Below are positions 55,236 through 62,956 of a stretch of 64,000 bases of DNA, piece after piece. Below the pieces are notes generated by a model. That model made no database searches. It was not told where the DNA came from and worked only from the letters and a program-made list of their open reading frames with translations. The stretch lies in contig NZ_JANUQM010000013.1 in NCBI RefSeq assembly GCF_030386795.1, forward strand, positions 62,001-126,000. The letters are read 5' to 3'. A program made the position numbers and the translations under genes. The stretch's first letter is position 1, and each line of letters opens with the position of its first letter. This stretch comes from Streptomyces sp. S.PNR 29. Its GTDB lineage: Bacteria; Actinomycetota; Actinomycetes; Streptomycetales; Streptomycetaceae.

Positions 55236-57269
55236 TCAGCCGATCTGCGCGTTCTTGGAGACGGTCACCTGGTCGATGTCGGAGGTCCGTACGGTCACGG
55301 CGACCTCCCAGTCGCCGGCCATGGGGATCTGCACCCCGTTCGCCGACCAGTGTCCGGTGGTGATGTGGTCGGGGACGACGGGCAGCGGCCCGATGTCCTT
55401 GGCCGTGAGGGTGAAGGCGACCTTCACCTCGGGGATGTCGAAGGCGCGGCCGTTGGGCCGCTCGACGTAGAGGTGCATCTCGTTGCCGCCCACGCGCGCG
55501 GGGTCGAGGTCGACCGTCACGACGCCCTTGCCGTCCCCGCCGCCGGTGTCGAACGGGATGTTCAGGGTCAGTGCGCTGGACGACCCGGTCGACGACGACG
55601 CGGCGGACGAGGTGGCGGCCTTCGCCTCCGTCTCCGTACGGCCCGGCTCGGTCTGCGTCAGCACGGTGGTGACGGCGAGCAGAACGACGGCGATGCCCGC
55701 CTCGGCGAGTACGGAGCGGCGCAGCCCGGTCCGGTTCGGGTCGGCGTCCCGCAGTCGCTTCTGCCGCGCGGCATCCACCGCGGCACGCTGCCGGGCGAGC
55801 TGGGCGGCCCGCTCGGGGTCCTGGGCGGCGGGGTCGTCCGAGCCCGGGGCATCGGCGCCGGAACCATCCGTACGCGGTTCATCGGCGGCGACGTCACCGG
55901 CAGCCGCTCCGCCGCTGACGGAGCCACCGGCAACCGCGTCACCGTCTACCACGTCACCGTCGGTCGCCTCACCGCCGGCAACCGCGCCGACATGCTCCCT
56001 CTCCCGTTCCTTCTCCCGCCCCCGCTCGGCCACGGGCACCGCGTCCGCCCATCGCGCCGTCCACCGCCGCGACACGAACGCGATGCCGACCAGGACGACC
56101 ACGAGGCCGATCTTGACCAGCAGCAGCTGCCCGTAGCGGGTGTCGGTGAACGCCGACCAGGAGCCGAGCTGGCGCCAGGACTGGTAGGCCCCGGTCGCGA
56201 CCAGCGTGGCGACACTGCCGAAGGCGACGCGCGAGAACCGGCGTACGGCGGCTGTATCGAGCGGCGTGTCCACGGGCGCCCGGTACAGCGCGACGAGCAG
56301 GGCGGTGAGTCCGCCCAGCCAGGCGGCGACGGCGAGCAGGTGGACGACGTCGACCGGCATGGCGATGCCGGTCTGCAGTCCTGTCGAGGCGTGCTCGGAC
56401 ATCGCCCAGCTCGCGGCGAGCCCGGCGGCCACGACGGTCCCGCCGACCGCGAGTCCGAAGGTCAGGTCGCGCTTCTCCTCGTCCTCGCGCTTGTCGTACG
56501 TCCCGAAGAGCACGGCGATGAACAGCGCCGCCGCGGCGAGCAGTAGCAGCCGGGACACCAGCGCCGCGCCCGTCTTGGTCTGGAGCACCTGTCCGAGCAG
56601 GGTCAGATCGAAGATGTCGCCGATCTTCCCCGAACCGGTGTAGGAGCCGCGCAGGAGCAGCTGCGCCAGCGTGGCCGCGGTGAGCGCGAGCCATCCGGAG
56701 ACGACGAGCCGCTGTACCGCCCGCACGCCGGAGCCGCGCGGCCAGCAGGCCAGCACGAAGGCGGCGCCGCCGACCAGGACGGTGAAGCCGGCGTACGACA
56801 CGTACCGGCCGAGGCCGTACAGCCGGCCGACGACCCCGCCGCCCGCCTCCTGGCCGGAGACCGAGACGGACGTCTTGGAGGGGGCGCCGACGGAGAAGGT
56901 GAAGGCGCCGGCCACGGGGTGGCTGTCCGCGGACACCACATGCCAGGACACCGTGTAGGTACCGTCGGGCAGGCCCGAGTGCAGTCGCACGGCGTACGTC
57001 GTTCCGCTGACGTTGGACGGCTTGCCGTTGTCGACGCGCTTGCCCTTCGGGTCGAGCACGCGCAGCGAGTCGTCGGCCGTGGATACCTGTTCGGAGAAGG
57101 TGAGCGAGACCTGGGTCGGGGCCTTGTCGACCACCACCCCCTGCTGGGGGTCGCTGCCGGTCAGCGCGGCGTGCGCGGAGGCGGGGCCGGCACCGGCGAG
57201 CAGCGCGCCGGTGACGGCCAGGAACAGCAGCACCAGGGTCCGGACGCGGGGGGCGATGGTCTGCGTCAA
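55236..57269 (-). CDS. CopC-CopD fusion with C-terminal periplasmic-type domain
   Basis: 677 residues. A signal peptide ends ASAHAALTG, leaving His as the mature N-terminus, the CopC Cu(II) site; a second site His is in ADSHPVAGAF. Eight CopD helices follow (residues about 145-400). A charged linker with repeated VDGDAVAGG-like units (about 405-500) leads to one more helix and an exported beta-domain of about 110 residues (FixH/YtkA-like). It would import or pass copper across the membrane for the neighbouring Sco and ECuC chaperones. It lies 8 bp upstream of dtpA. Confidence 0.9.
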   Translation of the reverse strand: MTQTIAPRVRTLVLLFLAVTGALLAGAGPASAHAALTGSDPQQGVVVDKAPTQVSLTFSEQVSTADDSLRVLDPKGKRVDNGKPSNVSGTTYAVRLHSGLPDGTYTVSWHVVSADSHPVAGAFTFSVGAPSKTSVSVSGQEAGGGVVGRLYGLGRYVSYAGFTVLVGGAAFVLACWPRGSGVRAVQRLVVSGWLALTAATLAQLLLRGSYTGSGKIGDIFDLTLLGQVLQTKTGAALVSRLLLLAAAALFIAVLFGTYDKREDEEKRDLTFGLAVGGTVVAAGLAASWAMSEHASTGLQTGIAMPVDVVHLLAVAAWLGGLTALLVALYRAPVDTPLDTAAVRRFSRVAFGSVATLVATGAYQSWRQLGSWSAFTDTRYGQLLLVKIGLVVVLVGIAFVSRRWTARWADAVPVAERGREKEREREHVGAVAGGEATDGDVVDGDAVAGGSVSGGAAAGDVAADEPRTDGSGADAPGSDDPAAQDPERAAQLARQRAAVDAARQKRLRDADPNRTGLRRSVLAEAGIAVVLLAVTTVLTQTEPGRTETEAKAATSSAASSSTGSSSALTLNIPFDTGGGDGKGVVTVDLDPARVGGNEMHLYVERPNGRAFDIPEVKVAFTLTAKDIGPLPVVPDHITTGHWSANGVQIPMAGDWEVAVTVRTSDIDQVTVSKNAQIG

Positions 57270-57282
57270 GGTGGTCCCTCCC

Positions 57283-57738
57283 TCAGTGTCCGGTCGTCGG
57301 GGTGTACGTGGCCGACTTCACCGGCATCGCGACCTTGAGGGGGTCGGAGTGGGCGAAGTGCAGTTCGACGGAGACCGTCTGACCCTGCTTCGGCGTGCGC
57401 TTCAGCTTCTCGAACATCAGATGGTTGCCGCCGCTCTGGAAGACGAGTCGGCCGTGGGCGGGGATCGTGAGGCGGCCGGCCTCCTGCATCGTGCCGCCGG
57501 CGGTCTTGTGCACGGTGACGTCGGCGGCGGCGTCGCTCGTCACCGAGGTCAGCTCGTCCTTCGTACCGCCCTTGTTGGTGATGGTGAGGAAGCCGGCCGC
57601 CATGTCGCCGGTGACCGGCTGCGGCATGTAGGCGGAGCCGGCGGACAGCTCGGCCGCGGAGTCGGAGTCGGAACCGCAGCCTGCGAGGACCAGCGCTGCG
57701 GCTATCGCCGCGGCGGCTGCCGGACCGAGACGCCTCAC
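57283..57738 (-). CDS. Extracellular copper chaperone ECuC (PCuAC family)
   Basis: 151 residues. Lipoprotein signal with lipobox LAGC. The copper motif is represented by VHKTAGGTM and, 20 or so residues later, GGNHLMF, matching H(M)X10MX21HXM. It binds Cu(I) outside the membrane and passes it to Sco. It overlaps sco by 4 bp. Confidence 0.92.
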   Translation of the reverse strand: MRRLGPAAAAAIAAALVLAGCGSDSDSAAELSAGSAYMPQPVTGDMAAGFLTITNKGGTKDELTSVTSDAAADVTVHKTAGGTMQEAGRLTIPAHGRLVFQSGGNHLMFEKLKRTPKQGQTVSVELHFAHSDPLKVAMPVKSATYTPTTGH

Positions 57739-58403
57739 GGCTTCTCACCCTTGACGATCTTGGGGAGGTCCTTGGTGTAGTCGTCGACGGTGGCGTCCTC
57801 GCCGTAGAGCAGGTAACCCCCGTCGGTCTTCGGTGAGAAGGCGACGACCTGGGTGCCGTGCGTCGAGACGACCTTGCCGTTCTTGTCCTTGTGCGGCGGT
57901 TCGATGGAGATGCCGAGGGTGCGGGCGCCGGCCTGGATGGTGGCGAAGTCGCCGGTCAGGCCGACGAACTGGGGGTCGATGCCCTTCAGCCACTTGCCGA
58001 GTGCGGAGGCGGTGTCCCGTTCGGGGTCGGTGGTGACGAACACGACCCGCAGCTCGTCCTGCTCGGACTTGGGCAACTGCTTCTTGGCCACGGCGATGTT
58101 GTTCATCGTCAGCGGGCAGACGTCGGGGCAGTGGGTGTACCCGAAGTAGATCAGCGTGGGCTTCCCTGCGGTCTCCTCGCGGAAGTCGTACTTCTTGCCC
58201 TGTGTGTCGGTGAGGACCAGATCCGGCTTCTCGAACGGCTTGTCGAGGACGGTGGCGGCCTGCTGGGAGCCGGCGTCCTCGGAGACCACGGAGACGGGCT
58301 TGCTCGTGTCGCCGCTGCCGCAGGCGGTCAGGGTCAGTGTGCCGGCGGCGAGCAGCGCGGCCGCGGCGAAGGTCTTGTGACGCATGGACGTCTTGTTGCG
58401 CAT
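57735..58403 (-). CDS. sco: Sco-type copper chaperone lipoprotein
   Basis: 222 residues. Lipobox LTAC near residue 28. Thioredoxin-like fold with the CXXXC copper site in THCPDVCPL and the third ligand His in STHGTQVVAF. In Streptomyces, Sco delivers copper to the CuA site of cytochrome oxidase and to the GlxA pathway. It is part of the leftward copper operon with ECuC, CopCD and dtpA. Confidence 0.95.
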   Translation of the reverse strand: MRNKTSMRHKTFAAAALLAAGTLTLTACGSGDTSKPVSVVSEDAGSQQAATVLDKPFEKPDLVLTDTQGKKYDFREETAGKPTLIYFGYTHCPDVCPLTMNNIAVAKKQLPKSEQDELRVVFVTTDPERDTASALGKWLKGIDPQFVGLTGDFATIQAGARTLGISIEPPHKDKNGKVVSTHGTQVVAFSPKTDGGYLLYGEDATVDDYTKDLPKIVKGEKP

Positions 58404-58486
58404 GGAAAATGTCCCAGTCGTGAGTGTTCCGGCGCGCGCCGGGGCCGTACGAGGCGGGGCCCCGGCGCGTGCCGCGTGCGAGAGGG

Positions 58487-59236
58487 TCAGGCGTTGCCGC
58501 GCCGACGTCCGGCGAGTACGCCGTAGGCCACGCCCGCCGCGCCGACGACGATCCCGACGATGCCGAGGACGCGAGCGGTGGTGTCGGTGCCGCCGGAGGA
58601 GTCGGAGGTGGAGCCGGCGGCGTTGGCGGCGGTCGACTCGGCGTCGTCGGAGGCCTCCTCCGCCGACGCGCCGTGGGAGTGGCCGTCCTCGGAGGCGGCG
58701 GACAGCTCCAGCACGGGAGCCGGGTTGTCAGGCTCCTCCTGGCCCTTCTGCGGCACCTCGATCCAGCGGACGACCTCCTTGTCGGAGTACGTCTGGAGGG
58801 CCTTGAAGACGAGCTGGTCGGTGTCCTCGGGCAGGGCGCCGATGGAGACCGGGAACTTCTGGAAGTAGCCGGGCTCGATGCCCTTGCCGTCGGCGGTCCA
58901 GGTGACCTTGGTGACGGCCTCGCTGATCTTCTCGCCGTGGTTGTCGACCGGCTTGTCCAGCTTGGACTTGGTGACCTTGATGTTCCAGCCGTCGACCGGC
59001 TCCGGCATCACCGAGGCCAGCGGGTGGTCGGTGGGGAAGGCGACTTCGAGCTTGGTGGTGGAGGAGTCGTCGCGCTCGTTGGGGACCTTGAAGTCCACCA
59101 CCGCGTAGCCGCCCTTGGCGGCCGTGCCCTCCGGCTGCACGGAGACGTGCGCGAAGGCGGGAGAGGACAGGACGAGGACGGTGGTGCCGGCGACGGCGAC
59201 GGCGGCGGCGATACGGGAAGTCTTCAGGGACTTCAT
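58487..59236 (-). CDS. YcnI-like copper-binding protein (DUF1775)
   Basis: 249 residues. Signal peptide ends AFAHVSVQ, giving an N-terminal His for Cu(II). The DUF1775 domain spans residues 30-170 with GWNIKV as the likely second-ligand Trp region. A Glu/Ala/Ser linker with GHSHG (residue about 195) precedes a membrane helix and a basic RRRGN tail. It heads the copper operon, 83 bp before sco. Confidence 0.9.
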   Translation of the reverse strand: MKSLKTSRIAAAVAVAGTTVLVLSSPAFAHVSVQPEGTAAKGGYAVVDFKVPNERDDSSTTKLEVAFPTDHPLASVMPEPVDGWNIKVTKSKLDKPVDNHGEKISEAVTKVTWTADGKGIEPGYFQKFPVSIGALPEDTDQLVFKALQTYSDKEVVRWIEVPQKGQEEPDNPAPVLELSAASEDGHSHGASAEEASDDAESTAANAAGSTSDSSGGTDTTARVLGIVGIVVGAAGVAYGVLAGRRRGNA

Positions 59237-59453
59237 GGAAAGGAGCACTCCGCTTGGTGAGTTCCGGTGTTGACGAGGGGTACGTGCGCGTGGGGTGCCC
59301 TGAGTGAAGGGGTCCCCTGGGAGAACGCCTGCCGTGGACGAGGGCCTGTCGTGGACGAGGGCCTGTCGAAAAACGGGCGCACGCGCGTGTGCCGCATGAC
59401 GGCGGCCCCTGCCCGGATCCGGTGTACGGAGGCGGAGCGGTGGACGCGTCCTG

Positions 59454-60275
59454 TCAGGCGGCGAGGGTGAGCGCGGAGGCGGGCGGCCCGCGCCTGATCA
59501 CCGTGTGCTGGAGTGCGGTGGTGCGGGGCCGCGGCGGCGCGGGCAGAGCGGTGCGCGGCAGATGCGGGTCCGACCCGAGGGCGGCCGGGAGCCCGGTGTG
59601 CAGGGCGCGTACCAACGCGAGCGCCCCGCGCAGGGACCGTACGAGCGCCCCCTCGGCGACCGTGTGCGCGGACTGTGCCGACAGTTCGACGAGCCGGGCC
59701 AGCGCCAGGTCCCCGCGGCGCAGCAGCCACCCGGCGGCGATCGCGGCGAGGACGTGGCCGAGCAGCATCGGCAGGGACGGGAGCAGCGACACCGACGATC
59801 CCGCGGTGGTGGACATGGCGTCCGCGGGGTGGTGTGCCGCGCCTGCGGAGGGGGCCGGGTAGAGCTGCGCGTCGGTGAGGATCTTCCGCGCCTGGGCGGG
59901 GCTGATCTCCGCCGCGCTGGTCCCGCACATGAGCCGGGCGGCCTGTTCGACCAGCGAGGCCTTGCTGACGGCGCCCGTGGACTGCACGGCGGCCGTACCG
60001 TGCTGCCCCAGTCCGAAGAGTGTGTGCAGGACCGTCTGCCCGACCGCGAGCAGGGCCGCTGTCGCGGGCAGCGAGCGCTCACGTCCGGTGAGCGGCGCCG
60101 CCACCACGATCGTCCCGAGGAATCCCGCGCCCACCGTCCACAGGGGAACGGTGGCGCAGGAGGCGAGCGCGTGCCCCGTGGCAGCCAGCACGACGCAGAC
60201 CGCGGCGAACACCGCGGCCCGCAGTATCCGGAGATCCCTTCCGGAGCGCGCCGAGCGCTGGTGGGGGGCAGTCAT
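59454..60275 (-). CDS. Membrane protein of unknown function near the copper locus
   Basis: 273 residues with about five hydrophobic segments. The C-terminal 50 residues are Pro/Arg-rich and contain PPRPRTTALQHTVIRRGPP. It is conserved next to ycnI-like genes in Streptomyces (from memory). A loop AGAAHHPADAM with adjacent His and Met could bind metal. The gap of 217 bp to the next gene suggests a separate promoter. Confidence 0.75.
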   Translation of the reverse strand: MTAPHQRSARSGRDLRILRAAVFAAVCVVLAATGHALASCATVPLWTVGAGFLGTIVVAAPLTGRERSLPATAALLAVGQTVLHTLFGLGQHGTAAVQSTGAVSKASLVEQAARLMCGTSAAEISPAQARKILTDAQLYPAPSAGAAHHPADAMSTTAGSSVSLLPSLPMLLGHVLAAIAAGWLLRRGDLALARLVELSAQSAHTVAEGALVRSLRGALALVRALHTGLPAALGSDPHLPRTALPAPPRPRTTALQHTVIRRGPPASALTLAA

Positions 60276-60586
60276 GGCGGGCTCATCATCGCACTGGCCC
60301 GGTACGCGGCGTACGGCAGGTCCGCAACATGCGCTACGACCGGAAGATCACCCTCTGGTACGAACCGCACCCCCATGCCCGCTCCACAGACCCCCGAGCC
60401 CTCATACCGAGCCACGCGCTCCCATACCGAGCCATGCGCCCTCATATCGAGCCATGCGCCCCATACCGCGCTCTCCGCGCCGGGCAAATCCGCTGTATGG
60501 GCGTTATCACGTCAACCCTGCGCTTACGTTCGAGCACCCCGGGCAATACGTAACGGTATGTCGAGCCGCGGCCGGGAGGCTGGAGC
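60276..60586. other. Divergent intergenic region with 20-nt tandem repeats
   Basis: 311 bp between the membrane protein gene (-) and the ATPase gene (+). It contains three head-to-tail 20-nt repeats at 60403-60462 and a fourth degraded copy. The AT-richer patch near 60545-60560 may be the promoter of the ATPase gene. Confidence 0.6.
60403..60462. repeat. 20-nt tandem repeat, three copies
   Basis: Unit CATACCGAGCCATGCGCCCT at 60423-60442. Copies at 60403 and 60443 differ by 3 and 2 bases. A decayed fourth copy begins at 60462. Confidence 0.9.
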
Positions 60587-61057
60587 ATGAGCATCTGGTG
60601 GTCACTCCATCTGCGGCGTGAGGCTGCGAGCGTGCCGCTCGCCCGGCGCCTGCTGCTCGGCACGATGGAGACCGCCGGCGTCGACCCCGACATCTCCTAC
60701 GACCTCTCCGTCGCCCTCAGCGAGGCCTGCGCGAACGCCGTCGAGCACGGCGGGGGCACCGGGCCCGGCGGTTCCTCGGAGGCGTACCGGGTCACCGCCT
60801 ATCTCGACGGTGAGATGTGCCGCATCGAGGTCACCGACGCCGGCCCCGGCTTCCCCTCCGGCTCAGGTCCTTCCGGCCGACCGGCCGCGCCGGCCCGCCC
60901 CGTACCCGTCGACGCCGAGCACGGCCGCGGCCTCGGCCTCATCCGGGAACTCGCCGACCACGTCCACATCCGCAACAAGCCCGGCCCGGGCGGTGCGGTG
61001 GTGAGCTTCGACAAAATACTCAAGTGGCGCAAGGACCCGTCCCTGCTGACGGCGTAG
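60587..61057 (+). CDS. HATPase_c anti-sigma-factor-like protein
   Basis: 156 residues, GHKL ATP-binding fold. N box SEACANAVEHG near residue 45, G1 box VTDAGPGF, G2 box HGRGLGLIRELAD. It belongs to the RsbW/SpoIIAB-like serine kinase family abundant in Streptomyces. Such proteins bind a sigma factor or phosphorylate an anti-anti-sigma partner; no partner gene is adjacent. Confidence 0.92.
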   Translation: MSIWWSLHLRREAASVPLARRLLLGTMETAGVDPDISYDLSVALSEACANAVEHGGGTGPGGSSEAYRVTAYLDGEMCRIEVTDAGPGFPSGSGPSGRPAAPARPVPVDAEHGRGLGLIRELADHVHIRNKPGPGGAVVSFDKILKWRKDPSLLTA

Positions 61058-61124
61058 CGACTCACAGCGCTCTCCTATGCACGGCCCATGTCCCTGACAA
61101 CGGGCGTCCCTACGGTTCCCGTCC

Positions 61125-62045
61125 ATGACGGGAAAACACAAGGACACCTCCATCACCCGGCGCCGCGCCCTCGCGGTGACCGGCGGCACGGTCGCGGCCG
61201 GTGGTCTCGCCGTCGCCGTCTCCCGGGCGGCCCTGGCCGACACGACGACGACCACCGCCACCGAAGCGACGGCCACCGCGTCGGCCTCGGAGAGCTCCGG
61301 CACCTGCATGCAGCTGATGTCGAGCGTGACCGAGGGGCCGTACTACCTCGACGGCGCGCTGGTGCGGAAGGACATCACCGAGGGCAAGAACGGCGTCCCG
61401 CTGACGCTGCGGCTCACCGTCGTGGACGCCACCGACGGCTGCACCCCCGTCTCCGGGGCGGCCGTGGAGATCTGGCACTGCGACGCCTGGGGCTACTACT
61501 CCGGCTACACCACCGCCAACCCCGGCGGCTCGGCCCCCGCCGAGAGCGAGGACGGCTCCACGGCCGACGACAACACCTACCTGCGCGGCTACCAGATCGC
61601 CAATGCCAACGGGGTCGTCAAGTTCGAGACGATCTTCCCCGGCTGGTACACCCCGCGTACCTGCCACATCCACCTCAAGGTGCACACCGGCGGCCAGAAG
61701 GAGGACGGCACCTACGAGGGCGGCAAGGTCAACCACACCGGCCAGCTGTTCTTCGCCGACGACGTCGCCGAGGAGATCTTCACGCTGGAGCCGTACTCCC
61801 GGCACACCGGCACCTACACGAGGCTCGACGACGACATGGTGTACGACGGCGGCGGTGCCTCCAGCGGCCTGCTGACCCTCAAGCCGGTCAAGAAGGCCGA
61901 TCCGTCCAAGGGCTACAAGGGCTTCCTGACCGTCGCCATCGACCCGGACGCCGAGAACACCGGTGCGGGCAGCGGCGGAGGCGGCACGCCCCCGAGCGGT
62001 GCGCCCGGCGACGCCCCCAGCCCCTCCCCCTCGGCCTCCTCGTAG
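61125..62045 (+). CDS. Tat-secreted intradiol ring-cleavage dioxygenase
   Basis: 306 residues. Twin-arginine signal TRRRALAVTGG. Dioxygenase core: EGPYYLDG (first Tyr ligand region), EIWHCDAWGYYSGY, and FPGWYTPRTCHIHLKVH containing the Tyr and two His that bind Fe(III). A Thr/Ala-rich linker lies between signal and domain; the tail is Gly/Pro/Ser-rich. Extracellular members cleave catechols from lignin-type material. It lacks a carbohydrate-binding module. Confidence 0.9.
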   Translation: MTGKHKDTSITRRRALAVTGGTVAAGGLAVAVSRAALADTTTTTATEATATASASESSGTCMQLMSSVTEGPYYLDGALVRKDITEGKNGVPLTLRLTVVDATDGCTPVSGAAVEIWHCDAWGYYSGYTTANPGGSAPAESEDGSTADDNTYLRGYQIANANGVVKFETIFPGWYTPRTCHIHLKVHTGGQKEDGTYEGGKVNHTGQLFFADDVAEEIFTLEPYSRHTGTYTRLDDDMVYDGGGASSGLLTLKPVKKADPSKGYKGFLTVAIDPDAENTGAGSGGGGTPPSGAPGDAPSPSPSASS

Positions 62046-62047
62046 CC

Positions 62048-62887
62048 GTGGCGCTGGGCAGCCGCGAGGACGAGGCGCTGGCGCGGGCCGCGGTGACCGC
62101 GCTCACCGGGCAGCTGGCCCTGACCCCCAAGCCGGGACTGCCCGACCCGCGCGACCTCGGCGCGCGCGTCACCCGACGGGACCACCACACCCTGCGCTGG
62201 TCGGCGAAGGCGCTCACCCCCGGGCTCACGGCGATGGCCGCGGCGGCCCGCCGCACCGGCGAACCCACGCCCCGGCTCCGGGCGGAACTGGGCGCGATCG
62301 GGCGGTGCACCGAGCACTCGGTGGCGCTCGCCGGCGGCGGTCACCGGGGCGCGCTGTGGGCGCTGGGCCTGCTGGTCGCGGCGGCGGCACTGCAGCCGCG
62401 GGCCGGTGCCGCCGAGGTGGCGGCCCTGGCCAAGAAGATCGCCGCGCACCAGGACCGGCGGGCACCGAGGCGGCCCTCCCGTGGGTCGTCGGTGTCGGCG
62501 AAGTACGGGGCGGCCGGTGCGCGAGGAGAAGCGCGCGCCGGCTTCCCGCACGTACGCCGGGCGGTGGACGCGCTGACCGCGGCGCGGGCGGCCGGTGCCA
62601 CCGAGGCGCAGGCCCGCCTGGACGCGCTGCTCACCGTGATGTCCACCCTCCAGGACACCGAACTGCTGTACACCGCGGGCCCGATGGGCCTCCGCCACGT
62701 CCAGGCGGGCGCCCGGGAGGTGCTGGAGGCGGGCGGTACGGCCACGCGGGCGGGCGCGACGGCACTCGCGGCCCTCGACGCCGACCTGCACGCGCGCGCG
62801 TGGAGCCCCCGGGGCAGCGCGGGACTGCTCGCGGGGGCGCTGTTCCTGGACTCGCTGCCGGTGGTGGCCGGCGGGCCGGCGGCCTGA
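62048..62887 (+). CDS. CitG/MdcB-like triphosphoribosyl-dephospho-CoA synthase family protein
   Basis: 279 residues. Family blocks are visible: LTPKPGLPDP near residue 25, GGHRGALWALGLL near residue 100, TVMSTLQDTELLYTAGP and SPRGSAGLLAGALFLDSL. True members make the prosthetic-group precursor of citrate lyase or malonate decarboxylase. No such enzyme genes are nearby, so the role is open. GTG 62048 starts 2 bp after the dioxygenase stop, so the two are cotranslated. Confidence 0.82.
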   Translation: MALGSREDEALARAAVTALTGQLALTPKPGLPDPRDLGARVTRRDHHTLRWSAKALTPGLTAMAAAARRTGEPTPRLRAELGAIGRCTEHSVALAGGGHRGALWALGLLVAAAALQPRAGAAEVAALAKKIAAHQDRRAPRRPSRGSSVSAKYGAAGARGEARAGFPHVRRAVDALTAARAAGATEAQARLDALLTVMSTLQDTELLYTAGPMGLRHVQAGAREVLEAGGTATRAGATALAALDADLHARAWSPRGSAGLLAGALFLDSLPVVAGGPAA

Positions 62888-62906
62888 CATCCCCCGGGCA
62901 CGACAA

Positions 62907-62935
62907 CGGCCGGGCACCTCACCGGTGCCCGGCCG
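62907..62935. terminator. Bidirectional terminator
   Basis: Perfect 12-bp stem (62907-62918 with 62924-62935) and a 5-nt loop, between convergent genes ending at 62887 (+) and 62957 (-). Confidence 0.9.
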
Positions 62936-62956
62936 CGACCGCCGTACGCCGTACCG

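Noticed and set aside
61088..62047. Upstream part of the frame containing the CitG-like gene
   Set aside because: Shadow of the dioxygenase gene in another frame; the CitG-like protein begins at GTG 62048.
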